NCBI GenBank assembly: GCA_949710005.1 | Contig: OX453276.1 | Coordinates: 31,478,591 to 31,542,590 of the forward strand | Length of the DNA stretch: 64,000 nucleotides | Reading direction: 5' to 3' | DNA from: Ricordea florida | Taxonomy: Eukaryota > Cnidaria > Anthozoa > Corallimorpharia > Ricordeidae | Shown here: piece by piece, positions 17,774 to 26,224 of the stretch | Layout: every line of letters begins with the position of its first letter | How positions within the stretch are numbered: position 1 is the stretch's first letter | Program-made: the position numbers and the translations under genes | The notes under the pieces: generated by a model | Database searches by the model: none | What the model was told of the DNA's origin: nothing | What the model saw: only the letters and a program-made list of their open reading frames with translations

Positions 17774-18064
17774 CGAAATGTCTCCGTGTCCGACAGTCGG
17801 CTGAGGTTACAAGGAAACTCCGTGTCCGACAGTCGATAAATTTCTGAAAATTACAGCAAATGTATATAGTCCTTTCCAACTTAAACATAATAGTATTAAT
17901 AAGTAGGTCCAGTTGCACAAGATGACTGCTACAAATCTTCATGTAAATTATCTAGTAGAGCCCGGCACTCTATAGCGAAGTTGGAATCTACATGGGACTT
18001 GATTTTCACTCTTTACTGGAGCTGTCGGACGCATAACTTTAAAATACTCCGTGTCTGACTATCG
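17774..18064 (+). repeat. Left TIR of the element carrying Element 2
   Basis: About 290 bp, the inverse of 35361-35648, with small indels; it includes three CTCCGTGTCCGACAGTCG-type motifs. Confidence 0.85.
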
Positions 18065-18202
18065 AGAAATCATCATATTAGATGATCTTGTCTATATTTT
18101 ATGGAAAAATAAGCTCGTTCGACTATGCTTATCTATGTTCTTGCGAAGAATCATACTTACCGAGAAAACTCGGGACACAAAAAGGACTATAATGAGCTTA
18201 AC

Positions 18203-18207
18203 TCCTT
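18203..18207. repeat. Target site duplication TCCTT, left of Element 2
   Basis: TCCTT here and at 34990-34994 directly borders the Element 2 TIR ends (ACTACTATG...CATAGTAGT). Confidence 0.75.
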
Positions 18208-18452
18208 ACTACTATGTTACCGGAAAAATAAGTGGGTTTTTTTAAATTTTTTTAAATTTTTTTTTGATTTTTTTTCTTAAAATTTCCGGTCAGTTTCTAG
18301 CCCAATTTTACCAGAATTTTATGTATGGTTTGCAAAAACTTATCAGAGATTTTGTCAGAAAATTAAACAGGAGTTTATAAAGTGTGAAAAAAATATTTGA
18401 ATTTATGATTTAAAGTTTTGAAATAAATTATTAAAAAATGGAGCAACTAAAT
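18208..18452 (+). repeat. Element 2 left terminal inverted repeat (245 bp)
   Basis: Inverse of 34745-34989. It starts ACTACTATGTTACCGG, contains a T-rich run, and extends through a GATTTAAAG motif (18407-18415) into the first five codons of the terminal gene. Confidence 0.9.
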
Positions 18453-18902
18453 AATTTATATCTTTATAAACTAAAAAAAATTGCGAGTGAGTTAAAAATT
18501 AAAGGGAGATCAAAAATGGATAGAAAAGATTTGATTAATGAGATTAAAAAATTTAAAGAGGAGGAAATTAATAATTTAATTGAAAAAGTTACTACTAATA
18601 GCATTTATATTTGTATTCATGGAAAACTTAAATATTTTTGTAAAGAATGCGGCGGCTCACAAATATGCGAACATGATGGAATTAAGTATGTTTGTAAAAA
18701 GTGTAGAGGTTCTCAAATATGTAAACATAATAAATATAAGTATCGTTGTAAAGAATGTGGAGGATCACAAATATGCAAACATGGTAAACAAAAACAACAA
18801 TGTAAAGAATGTGGGGGTTCACAAATATGTGGGCATGGAAAACAAAAAGCATCTTGTAAGGAATGTAAAATTAAAAAAATGAATTATGATTTAAATATAT
18901 AA
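18438..18902 (+). CDS. SAP-like domain + Cys/His zinc-repeat protein (154 aa)
   Basis: Homologue of 3285-3758. Residues ~1-45 are the SAP-like lysine-rich helical domain (KKIASELKIKGRSKMDRKDL). Residues ~58-148 hold five C-x-H-x6-C-x2-C repeats of about 19 residues (for example CKHNKYKYRCKECGGSQI). Probably zinc- and nucleic-acid-binding. It starts inside the TIR with MEQLN, the same codons as PolB at the other end. The Element 3 gene at 63679 is closer to this copy than to the Element 1 copy. A piece of its 3' end (KIKKMNYDLN codons) is duplicated at about 19595-19632. Confidence 0.8.
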   Translation: MEQLNNLYLYKLKKIASELKIKGRSKMDRKDLINEIKKFKEEEINNLIEKVTTNSIYICIHGKLKYFCKECGGSQICEHDGIKYVCKKCRGSQICKHNKYKYRCKECGGSQICKHGKQKQQCKECGGSQICGHGKQKASCKECKIKKMNYDLNI

Positions 18903-18918
18903 AATAAAAGTATTAAAT

Positions 18919-19548
18919 ATGGAAAGACTAGTAAAGAATGTAAATACTGGAAAAATATTTATTATTTTAAAATATTATAATATAAAAAAACTTAGAATTT
19001 GTGATTTTATAAAGTCAATAAAAAAAAATTTGTTAAAAAAGATATCAAAAAATCGTGTTTTTATTGATAAAAAAAATGGATATATTTTTGAAATTATTTA
19101 TTATAATAAAGATGATGATGATGAATATGATAATGGACGCTCTTTTAATTATTACGAGGATATAAATTTTGGTGTGAATGGTATATTTGTTTATAAGTTT
19201 GTAAAAAATTTATTAAATTATGCCAATAAAAAGTTTAAAGAAATTTTAGAAGAATATGTTGGACTTGAGTATTATTATGAAAATGAGAAATATATTCTTG
19301 GGGATGGTTATGATGAAATTTTTGGTTATTATGATAAGGAATGTAATATTAATAAGTTTGATAAAAATTTTATTGTTGGGTCATTAAAGGTTAAAATAAA
19401 AATAGATATTTATAAGTTAGAACATAAAAAGAAATTCTACAAAAAATTACATGATGAAATAGTTGCTGCAGTATGGCAGCCAAGTAGATATTTAGATTTT
19501 CAAGAATTAAGAGATTTGGAAGAAAGATGGCCAAAAAAAAGTAAATAA
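18919..19548 (+). CDS. Accessory protein of unknown function (209 aa)
   Basis: Not recognised. No counterpart in Element 1. It is rich in K, Y, I and D, with an acidic/tyrosine stretch (KDDDDEYDNGRSFNYYEDIN, about 64-83). The C-terminal segment EIVAAVWQPSRYLDFQELRD resembles the AxWxPxRxxDW-type endings seen in many giant-virus proteins (recalled from family knowledge, not searched). No signal peptide or membrane segment is obvious. It starts 16 nt after the preceding gene and is followed by the GTTATATAACC hairpin at 19563. It may be acquired cargo. Confidence 0.6.
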   Translation: MERLVKNVNTGKIFIILKYYNIKKLRICDFIKSIKKNLLKKISKNRVFIDKKNGYIFEIIYYNKDDDDEYDNGRSFNYYEDINFGVNGIFVYKFVKNLLNYANKKFKEILEEYVGLEYYYENEKYILGDGYDEIFGYYDKECNINKFDKNFIVGSLKVKIKIDIYKLEHKKKFYKKLHDEIVAAVWQPSRYLDFQELRDLEERWPKKSK

Positions 19549-19562
19549 TCTTATATAATTAT

Positions 19563-19592
19563 GTTATATAACCTAAATAATGGTTACATAAC
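19563..19592. terminator. Hairpin GTTATATAACC/GGTTACATAAC
   Basis: An 11-bp stem with one wobble pair and an 8-nt loop, 14 nt after the 209-aa gene. Nearly identical 38-nt blocks recur at 20028 and 25495. Probable transcript 3'-end signal. Confidence 0.6.
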
Positions 19593-19594
19593 AA

Positions 19595-19632
19595 AAAAAT
19601 TAAAAAAAATGAATTATGATTTAAATATTTTA
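19595..19632 (+). repeat. Duplicated tail of the zinc-repeat gene
   Basis: AAAATTAAAAAAAATGAATTATGATTTAAATA-type sequence repeats the last ~36 nt of the gene ending at 18902 and lies just before the 109-aa gene. It suggests the following gene was brought in by recombination at this sequence. Confidence 0.65.
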
Positions 19633-19649
19633 AAATAAAATAAAAAATA

Positions 19650-19979
19650 ATGAATAAAGAAGATCAACAATATAAAATTATTAAATATAGTAAAAAGGAT
19701 TTAATAGATCAGTTAAAAAAAAATGGAATAAAAGATATTAATTATATTGCTGTTAATAATGTATTAAATAAATTGAATAAAAAATATGGAGGAGATAAAG
19801 TAACTACATTAGAAGAACTTCAAGAAGATATGAAAAAACAAAGGGATAAAGCAGCTAAGTCATATGGAATAGAAAACGATCCTAATATAAGCGATGAAGA
19901 AATGTTGAAAAAAATATTTTCAAAGTATAATGACTTTAAAGAAAATTCATTATATGGGAAAATGATGGAAGATAAATAA
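19650..19979 (+). CDS. Small accessory protein ending in a PolB motif-B fragment (109 aa)
   Basis: Not recognised over most of its length: a lysine-rich helical protein (KKDLIDQLKKNGIKDINYI; TLEELQEDMKKQRDKAAKSY). Its last residues, ENSLYGKMMEDK, match GNSFYGKMIEDK of the Element 2 polymerase (motif B, residues 1289-1300). The DNA is also alike over about 39 nt. It may therefore be a chimera in which a piece of polymerase gene was captured. A GTTATATAACC hairpin follows at 20028. No counterpart in Element 1. Whether it makes a functional protein is unknown. Confidence 0.55.
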   Translation: MNKEDQQYKIIKYSKKDLIDQLKKNGIKDINYIAVNNVLNKLNKKYGGDKVTTLEELQEDMKKQRDKAAKSYGIENDPNISDEEMLKKIFSKYNDFKENSLYGKMMEDK

Positions 19980-20027
19980 AAGATGCAGTATATTGATTTG
20001 AAGAGTTAATATATTAGAAATAATTAT

Positions 20028-20057
20028 GTTATATAACCTAAATAATGGTTACATAAC
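20028..20057. terminator. Hairpin GTTATATAACC/GGTTACATAAC (second copy)
   Basis: Same as 19563-19592; it sits between the convergent genes ending at 19979 and 20072. Confidence 0.6.
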
Positions 20058-20071
20058 AAAATACGCGAAAT

Positions 20072-20707
20072 TTACCTAAATCTTAAACTAAAAGTTATGG
20101 GAGAACCCTTAAGATCAAGTTTTTTCCATTCATTGTCTAATATGCTTAAATCAAAGTGGTTTATTACGCTCTCATATTTTCGAAGTGGAATTGTTGGATA
20201 ATCTTTTGAAGGTATGTTTGCAAGTAGGGTTGATGGTGATAGTTTCACAAGTTCTCCATATTTTGTTTTATTCATATATGAAGACTTATTATCAACTATA
20301 CTACACATAAGTCTAATCGGTTCTTTAATTTGTATATTTATAGGGTATAATTTACCAGGATTTATAATTTCAGGCACCCCCAAACCAATAGACAAAGCTC
20401 TAGTAAGTTTAACGTTAAAGTTCTTATTTGAATATAGATAGTCAACAGTATCAGTCTCAATTATTGTTATCTTTTCCCTAGTCGGATCATTAAAAAAGAT
20501 CGATTGAATATTACGAAGAGAATATGTACCAGGTTCAATTATTATGAAGCCAAGATTACTTTCATTTAATAATATCTGCTGATCCTTGAAATTAATCAAT
20601 CTTTTGGTTTTAATATTACAATCTAGTAGTTGCATCTCACTAATATTTTTAAGCGGAGGCTCTAAATAAATCCTTGTTTCAGGCTCATACATGGTAATGC
20701 TCAACAT
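20072..20707 (-). CDS. Putative penton / minor capsid protein (211 aa)
   Basis: Same length as the Element 1 copy (3913-4548) and about 85% identical by eye. Beta-rich, no membrane segment, with GTYSLRNIQSIFFNDP in the first third and the C-terminal WKKLDLKGSPITFSLRF expected of a small jelly-roll protein. Probable capsid vertex protein. The assignment rests on layout and position next to the other virion genes. The upstream motif ATTTAAAGAT-like sequence is at 20734-20743. Confidence 0.6.
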   Translation of the reverse strand: MLSITMYEPETRIYLEPPLKNISEMQLLDCNIKTKRLINFKDQQILLNESNLGFIIIEPGTYSLRNIQSIFFNDPTREKITIIETDTVDYLYSNKNFNVKLTRALSIGLGVPEIINPGKLYPINIQIKEPIRLMCSIVDNKSSYMNKTKYGELVKLSPSTLLANIPSKDYPTIPLRKYESVINHFDLSILDNEWKKLDLKGSPITFSLRFR

Positions 20708-20733
20708 TTTTTTTGTTTGGTTACTTTATATTC

Positions 20734-20743
20734 ATCTTTAAAC
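20734..20743 (-). promoter_or_regulatory. Promoter-like motif upstream of penton-like gene
   Basis: GTTTAAAGAT on the minus strand, followed by GAATATAAAGTAACC and the ATG at 20707; equivalent to 4571-4580. Confidence 0.5.
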
Positions 20744-20949
20744 CGGCTACGCTGTAATTTGCATTGACGTAATCACATTCCTGAGCGACGTTAGAAACCG
20801 GCCTTTTAAAAGTAAACATAAAATCTACTTTTCAATTTCAAAACCACTTTACGTTTTGCTTGTTGCTATGTCGCAAAAGTATGCAATCTATTGTTCTACA
20901 CGTGAACACTAATTTGTAAACAATCATAATCACGTGAAATACTCATGAA

Positions 20950-22515
20950 CTACCGAAATAGATACCACGCTAATCCACCAGCTAAAATTATAAATGCTAA
21001 TATATTCTTTTCATGTTGCGTTGAGTCAATATTATTTTCCTGTTTCATTGAGTCTGTTTTAGTTGAGGCTTTTGGTTCCTGCTGGTTTTTGCTCGTTTCA
21101 TTTCCACCTTTCAGGAGAATATGAGGTAACTTTACCTTTGAAGATACTAAGTTATGAATTATTCCAACTTTTTTTGTTTCAGTGTTTATGGAATTATTCA
21201 CACCAAAATTCATATCATTACTCGCTTTCATAAGTTTGTTGTTAAAACCTGTCACGCTTTCAGTATTGATTATCATATTACTCGGCATCAACCACACACC
21301 AGGAGCAACAGCTAAATCAAGCCGTAATTTCGCTTCTTGTACAGCTAATTGATACCTTTGGATAGAACTAGAAATGTCATTCTCAATCACACTACTTTCA
21401 AATAAAGCCAAGAATTCTTGTTGTGTCTCAATCGCACCACCACCATTACCATAAATTGAATTTCTAGTGTTAACTTGTGCTCCCAATATACAATAGACAA
21501 AAGCTTCAGCAGATCGATTTAATCTACCAAGTCCAGCTTTAGTTAGCCCATGTCCTATTGTAGGGATAAACCAAGCATATTTGAAATCAGCAAAGTCGTC
21601 ATTGCGTATAAATGAAATTAGATTACCCTTTTCTTTCTTACCACCTTCATCAGCGAATTTATTTCCTTCACCAGGCCATTGATCTGCTTCAACATCATAA
21701 TTTCTTACTATATGTACATTTTGATATCCACCACCTTTTCCATGATATCCTGCACCATAATCAAGAAATATATCTCCCAATCCCCAATTTCTTCCCCCTT
21801 TCCATCTAAAATCGTAATTATTACTAATCCCAAATTCAGCGCACAATCGTTGATATGCAACTTTACTATATGGATTATTATTTATCACAAAAGGCTGCTC
21901 ATCAGGCAAAGGTAGTTTCAATTCATATAATATCCTCCTTATTGTGAAATATATATGAAACTTAATAAAGCTATTTACTACTTTAGGATAATTTAGGCTT
22001 TCAAAAGGACTTATTCCACAACCAGATGTTGCACACCAAACTGCAAAGTTAAGTTGTTGAGGCCAATAATTCATATCAGGAGCATTCAACCATTTTCTAC
22101 TTTGTTTACCAAATTTGAAAGTAACAACTTGATTGGTAAAAACATTACGCATCTTTGCTGTGAATTTCTTCGTATTTGAAACGTATATATCAAGTAAGGT
22201 TAGAATTTTTGTTATATTGCTTGTAAAATCATCAAAATTAACAGCTGGTATTGGATAAGATCTATTTGTTAATGTTAAACTTTCAGGAAATGAACTAAAT
22301 TCTTCACCATTTAGCCCCAAATCTTCCCACAAAAGTCTTTTCATATTAGGCGATATGTCATCAGTCCATGTTTTTCCAGTAGGGTCATCATTTGACATTA
22401 CAGTTATACCATTATATTTCCACTTAATATATCCTCCATACGAATCAGGTACAAATGCAAATTTATCAAGATTAGCACTTGGGTACCTATTTTTGAAATC
22501 ATTGAATAATGACAT
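20950..22515 (-). CDS. Large conserved virion/membrane-type protein (521 aa), intact
   Basis: The intact counterpart of the broken Element 1 gene at 4816-6353. It has no recognised enzymatic motif. The first ~175 residues are aromatic-rich, with DMNYWPQQLNFAVWC (about 153-167) and a CGISPFES turn. The centre contains glycine-rich loops (GLGDIFLDYGAGYHGKGGGY). The last ~20 residues are a hydrophobic anchor (NILAFIILAGGLAWYLF). A tail-anchored protein of this size in the virion block could be a surface or entry protein, or an internal membrane protein; this is an inference. It is separated from the 200-aa gene by about 90 nt. Confidence 0.75.
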   Translation of the reverse strand: MSLFNDFKNRYPSANLDKFAFVPDSYGGYIKWKYNGITVMSNDDPTGKTWTDDISPNMKRLLWEDLGLNGEEFSSFPESLTLTNRSYPIPAVNFDDFTSNITKILTLLDIYVSNTKKFTAKMRNVFTNQVVTFKFGKQSRKWLNAPDMNYWPQQLNFAVWCATSGCGISPFESLNYPKVVNSFIKFHIYFTIRRILYELKLPLPDEQPFVINNNPYSKVAYQRLCAEFGISNNYDFRWKGGRNWGLGDIFLDYGAGYHGKGGGYQNVHIVRNYDVEADQWPGEGNKFADEGGKKEKGNLISFIRNDDFADFKYAWFIPTIGHGLTKAGLGRLNRSAEAFVYCILGAQVNTRNSIYGNGGGAIETQQEFLALFESSVIENDISSSIQRYQLAVQEAKLRLDLAVAPGVWLMPSNMIINTESVTGFNNKLMKASNDMNFGVNNSINTETKKVGIIHNLVSSKVKLPHILLKGGNETSKNQQEPKASTKTDSMKQENNIDSTQHEKNILAFIILAGGLAWYLFR

Positions 22516-22606
22516 TTTTTGTTCATAACATGTTGCTTTTAAATAAACTCTTTCCTAACACCAGCAAAACAATTAAATCCTACATCAGTTCTCTCATATG
22601 AAATTT

Positions 22607-23203
22607 TCAGCGATCTCGACTTACCAATTCCTTTAATATTTCCTCTCGAACCTCTGTTCTTATCTGATTCATATTTAAGTTTTTTTCTGTATCTTTCCTA
22701 GTTTTTTGGCGGATTTCCATTTTTAGTTTTTCAAACTTGTCCACCTCTGATAAAATTAGAGAAAATTCTTGGTCTGATATTGCATTATCTTTCAAGGCCT
22801 TTGAAACCAAGTCGTGAATGGTATTTACTTTTGCTTTTGCCAGAGAGACTGTCTGTTCATGTTTACTAACTTTATGGGAAAGTCGTTTAGAAGCAGAACC
22901 GAATCCAACCGATATCGCCCCACAAAATCCACCAACAACACCTAATGGTATACCAACAACAGCGCCAAAACCAGAAAGAGATGTTCCGAGTCCACTTGCA
23001 GATAGGATAACTGAAAATATCCCACTACAAACACTTATTTTTGTAAATATTCCTCTAGCTCGATTATACTTTTTCCTAACATCCTCGTAATGTTTAATTT
23101 CCTTTTGAAGATTATTTAGTACTTCACAGGACTTTTGTAGTCTGAAATTATTTGGATCACCATTAATAGGTAATTGTGGATAAATTCCCTTGTAGTCATC
23201 CAT
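22607..23203 (-). CDS. Gly-rich hydrophobic membrane-type protein (198 aa)
   Basis: Homologue of 6477-7079 with the same three-part layout: a charged helix at the N-terminus, a Gly/Ser/Val-rich hydrophobic centre (FSVILSASGLGTSLSGFGAV...), and a charged helical C-terminal half. Probably membrane-inserted; the exact role is unknown. The leader with GATCTAAAGAT and TGATCAGTAAAAA (upstream of 23203) is one of the clearest shared leaders. Confidence 0.75.
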   Translation of the reverse strand: MDDYKGIYPQLPINGDPNNFRLQKSCEVLNNLQKEIKHYEDVRKKYNRARGIFTKISVCSGIFSVILSASGLGTSLSGFGAVVGIPLGVVGGFCGAISVGFGSASKRLSHKVSKHEQTVSLAKAKVNTIHDLVSKALKDNAISDQEFSLILSEVDKFEKLKMEIRQKTRKDTEKNLNMNQIRTEVREEILKELVSRDR

Positions 23204-23229
23204 ATTGTATTTTTACTGATCAACAAGAA

Positions 23230-23240
23230 ATCTTTAGATC
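23230..23240 (-). promoter_or_regulatory. Promoter-like motif and leader of the 198-aa gene
   Basis: GATCTAAAGAT then TTCTTGTTGATCAGTAAAAA, with the ATG at 23203; compare 7105-7115. Confidence 0.58.
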
Positions 23241-23247
23241 GACTTTG

Positions 23248-24549
23248 TTACTTTCTCTTTTTTAAACTTTCCACAAAATATAAAACCACGGCCATTATCA
23301 GCAACCAAGCATTCTTACCTAAAAAGCTAATAACCTCACCGGCTGTTTTGAACAGAAAGCTTACAATCGCACCAACCATCCCGGGTAATATTTCACCGAG
23401 TTTCTTACCAAGAGCTTTCAACCCATTACCAACACCTTTTCCTAATGTGGATAAGCCTCTAGAAAGATTAGAAACTATAACACCAATAACAACACCAACA
23501 GCACTCACAACTGCAAATAATGTAAAACCATACTTTTTGAATATATACTTTACCCTTTCTCGTAATGGTAGATTTTTAAGTATTTCTTCATTTTTACTCT
23601 CAATATCAGATATTTGTTCTTCATTTGAGATTCTATTCTTTCTAATTTGCTCATTTAATGAATCAATTTCTGATTGTAATCGTTCTTTACTTTGTTCTAA
23701 ATTTGATAAATTTAATTTACCCTTCTTATATTTGTCTATTTCTTCTTTGTATAATTTTACTTCACTCAAAAGTTTTTCACCTTGTATTTTTAGTTCTATA
23801 TTTTGTTTAGCAGTTGCTTCAAAAAGACTTTTTATTTCCTTTTTTTCCTCTTGTTGTTTCTCAGCGAATTTACGGATTTCTTTTTCTTTTTCTTCATATC
23901 GCTCAATCTCCATAGGGTATATTTTTAGGTTTGTTTCCAATCCTTGTACTGCATTAAGTAAATCCTTATGTTGTTCATTAGCTTCATTCAATTGTAATAA
24001 AAGATTATTATTTTCTAAAAGCATGGATTCATAATCAATACCAAGTGATGTTTTTATTCCTTTTGGAAGTGAATCTAAATTATCTGCATAATCGCCAGCG
24101 GGTGAAATAATTAAATGGGGTTTATTATCTCTTCTACCAGTTAATTTCCCCCATATACTCCCATCATCTTCTAATATTGGATTAAATATACTATCTTTTG
24201 GGTCGTAATTTGGAAAATAAGTTTTAAGTATTTTCGCCGCTTTTATCCTTCTTTCATATTTATCATCTCTTTCTCTAATATCTTCCGGTTTTTTCTCTTC
24301 AGTTTTTATTGCCCATTAAAATCGTTTTCTTTCACCCATATATTCTGAATAACCAAGATAGCCCTGGTCGATGGTGGTTGTGTTTTTTCTTGGGGCTGGG
24401 ATAGGTCTTTCCTTTTCATCATCAGGGTTAATTAGATGGGTGGTTGATGATATTGGATTCATTTGAATATTTAAATCATCATCATCATCGTCTAGATCAG
24501 TTGGTCCAAAGTCTGGTATTTCTTTAGGTATATCTCCTCCTTCTGCCAT
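23248..24549 (-). pseudogene. Coiled-coil/membrane protein gene with one premature stop
   Basis: Homologue of the intact 407-aa gene at 7119-8342. From the ATG at 24549 the frame stays open for 77 codons, meets TAA at 24316-24318, and then continues in the same frame to 23248 (434 codons in all). Only that one stop separates the parts, so the lesion is a point change and must be recent. The layout is unchanged: acidic N-terminus with a poly-Asp run, coiled coil, then C-terminal hydrophobic segments. The shared leader lies at 24550-24582, divergent from the 24650 gene. Confidence 0.85.
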
Positions 24550-24573
24550 GATTTTTTTACTAATCAGTAAGAA

Positions 24574-24582
24574 ATCTTTAGA
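24574..24582 (-). promoter_or_regulatory. Promoter-like motif and leader, divergent region
   Basis: TCTAAAGAT then TTCTTACTGATTAGTAAAAA toward 24549. The facing CCTAAAG at 24582 onward may serve the accessory gene at 24650. Confidence 0.58.
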
Positions 24583-24649
24583 CCTAAAGTTATTTTGAAA
24601 TTATAAAATTGATTTTAAAAAATAAAAAAACTAAATAAAATAAAATAAA

Positions 24650-25471
24650 ATGACTAATGAAAACACACAATTAATAAATATTAACAATTATATTCCTAAA
24701 GAACGTATGATCTTTTCTAAACCAATTTTAGGAGAAATTCCCGGCAGCAAACCAAAGATTGAATTTAAAAGAATTAAAATTTTTACAAAAAACAAAGACG
24801 GAACTGAAGGAGAACTTGTTATTCCAACTGGTCGTTTGTATTCATTTGGAGTTTCTGAAAATCTAAGCCAAGAAACAAAAAAAATTACAGGACATACCTT
24901 TCCTTTATGTTTATGGAGTGGAGATAAACCCACACCCGAAGAGAAAAAATGGATTGATACTTTTAACGAAATAGTAGATTGTTGTATTGATCATTTGGTA
25001 GATAATAAAGAAAAAATTGACAGATTTGACTTGGAAAGAAAAGATCTTACTAAAACCAGGGGTGGTTTAAATCCTTTATATTGGAAAATGGAAAAAATTA
25101 CAGATGAAAATGGTAAAAGTTCTATGCGTAGAGTTCCTGGCCGAGGACCAACGCTATATGCAAAATTAATTTGTTATAAAGATAAATTTCTCACTAAATT
25201 TTTTAATATGAAGGATGATAAAGAAATACAACCTTTAGATTTAATGAATAAAGGATGTCACGCCGAATGCGCAATCAAAATTGAATCAATATTTATTGGT
25301 TCTTCTATTTCACTTCAGGTAAAACTTTATGAAGCGAATGTAGAACCAAAAATTGAAATGAAAAGATTAATTCCAAGTAAATGTAAAACAGAAGTAATTA
25401 TTTCTAACAGCGAATCAGCTGCTAATTTTATGGAAAATGACGAAGATTCAGATACTGGAAGCCTTATGTAA
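24650..25471 (+). CDS. Putative single-strand DNA-binding protein, giant-virus type (273 aa)
   Basis: Absent from Element 1. The pattern KDGTEGELVIPTGRLYSFGV, LCLWSGDKPTPEEKKWIDTF, NPLYWK, GPTLYAKLI and AIKIESIFIGSSISLQVKLY resembles the OB-fold, gp2.5-like ssDNA-binding proteins described from nucleocytoplasmic large DNA viruses (recalled, not searched). The C-terminus ends in an acidic tail (ENDEDSDTGSLM), a feature of such SSBs that contacts replication partners. It would protect displaced single strands during protein-primed replication. It lies on the opposite strand from its neighbours as a cassette between the coiled-coil gene and 25542, closed by the hairpin at 25495. A different viral OB-fold protein is the main alternative. 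Confidence 0.6.
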   Translation: MTNENTQLININNYIPKERMIFSKPILGEIPGSKPKIEFKRIKIFTKNKDGTEGELVIPTGRLYSFGVSENLSQETKKITGHTFPLCLWSGDKPTPEEKKWIDTFNEIVDCCIDHLVDNKEKIDRFDLERKDLTKTRGGLNPLYWKMEKITDENGKSSMRRVPGRGPTLYAKLICYKDKFLTKFFNMKDDKEIQPLDLMNKGCHAECAIKIESIFIGSSISLQVKLYEANVEPKIEMKRLIPSKCKTEVIISNSESAANFMENDEDSDTGSLM

Positions 25472-25494
25472 ACTTGATAAGAAATAAAAATTAT

Positions 25495-25524
25495 GTTATA
25501 TAACCTAATTACTGGTTACATAAC
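25495..25524. terminator. Hairpin GTTATATAACC/GGTTACATAAC (third copy)
   Basis: It follows the 24650 gene by 24 nt and separates it from the convergent gene ending at 25542. Stem as at 19563, with the loop changed to TAATTACT, so the stem is kept while the loop varies. Confidence 0.6.
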
Positions 25525-25541
25525 AAAAAAAATATAATTTT

Positions 25542-25934
25542 TTAAAATAATTTACTAGCTGCATACCCCAATGCCAACATTCCTCCACCAACATATGCCA
25601 TTTCACCCATCTTTTGATTGTTACTTGGTCTATAATAATCACTAAATTTTGGTTCGTGCATTTGAGAATAAAATTCTAATGATTCATCAGTTTTTGAAAG
25701 ATTTTTTGATGCCTGATATTTTTCATCTTTTTGTTTCATTTTCCAATCAATTAGTTTCTGTCTATTTTCTTGATATTCAGCGTAATCTTTTTGATACTTT
25801 TCTAGTGCTTTATCATGTCTTATTTTTTCTGTATCTGTTTTATCACCTGATAGATATTTTGCAAGATATGATCCACCAACAAAGGCAGTTGCATTTAATA
25901 CAGCTCCACCTAACATCATTGCTATTGTTGCCAT
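25542..25934 (-). CDS. Small two-membrane-segment protein (130 aa)
   Basis: Homologue of 8369-8761, equal length. Hydrophobic ends (MATIAMMLGGAVLNATAFVG and AYVGGGMLALGYAASKLF) frame a charged helical centre. It starts 6 nt after the stop of the 25941 gene with no promoter motif between them, so it is probably read from the same transcript. The unknown function is likely in the virion membrane. Confidence 0.75.
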   Translation of the reverse strand: MATIAMMLGGAVLNATAFVGGSYLAKYLSGDKTDTEKIRHDKALEKYQKDYAEYQENRQKLIDWKMKQKDEKYQASKNLSKTDESLEFYSQMHEPKFSDYYRPSNNQKMGEMAYVGGGMLALGYAASKLF

Positions 25935-25940
25935 TTTTAA

Positions 25941-26159
25941 TTATTTTGGTAAAATATTTTGATCCTCTAAATATGTTTTTAGATACATACTACCCGACAA
26001 TACAACCACCCATTTTGCATAATTTGTAATACTTGAGGATGGGTCGTTCATAAATGATTCTCTCATTGCTTTTTTAGCTACATAACCAACAGCAGCTGCT
26101 AACCCAATAAGTACTGCAGAATCAGTAACAGTTTTCACAAGTTTGTTTTCAGTTGACAT
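25941..26159 (-). CDS. Small membrane protein (72 aa)
   Basis: Intact homologue of 8765-8962. It has a short polar start, then two hydrophobic stretches (AVLIGLAAAVGYVAKKA; WVVVLSGSMYLKTYL). The ATG at 26159 is preceded by the shared leader (GATTTAAAGG...TTACTGATACAGTAAAAA) and is the proper start. Comparison shows the Element 1 copy lost this codon. First gene of a two-gene unit with 25542-25934. Confidence 0.75.
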   Translation of the reverse strand: MSTENKLVKTVTDSAVLIGLAAAVGYVAKKAMRESFMNDPSSSITNYAKWVVVLSGSMYLKTYLEDQNILPK

Positions 26160-26182
26160 AATTTTTACTGTATCAGTAAGAA

Positions 26183-26193
26183 ACCTTTAAATC
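26183..26193 (-). promoter_or_regulatory. Promoter-like motif and leader of the 25941 gene pair
   Basis: GATTTAAAGGT then TTCTTACTGATACAGTAAAA before the ATG at 26159. Confidence 0.58.
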
Positions 26194-26224
26194 GGCTTTG
26201 CCGGCCAGCTACGCTGAAATCACA

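Noticed and set aside
18580..18882. 100-aa ORF overlapping the zinc-repeat gene
   Set aside because: Shifted frame of a repetitive coding sequence; the cysteine/histidine frame is the conserved one.
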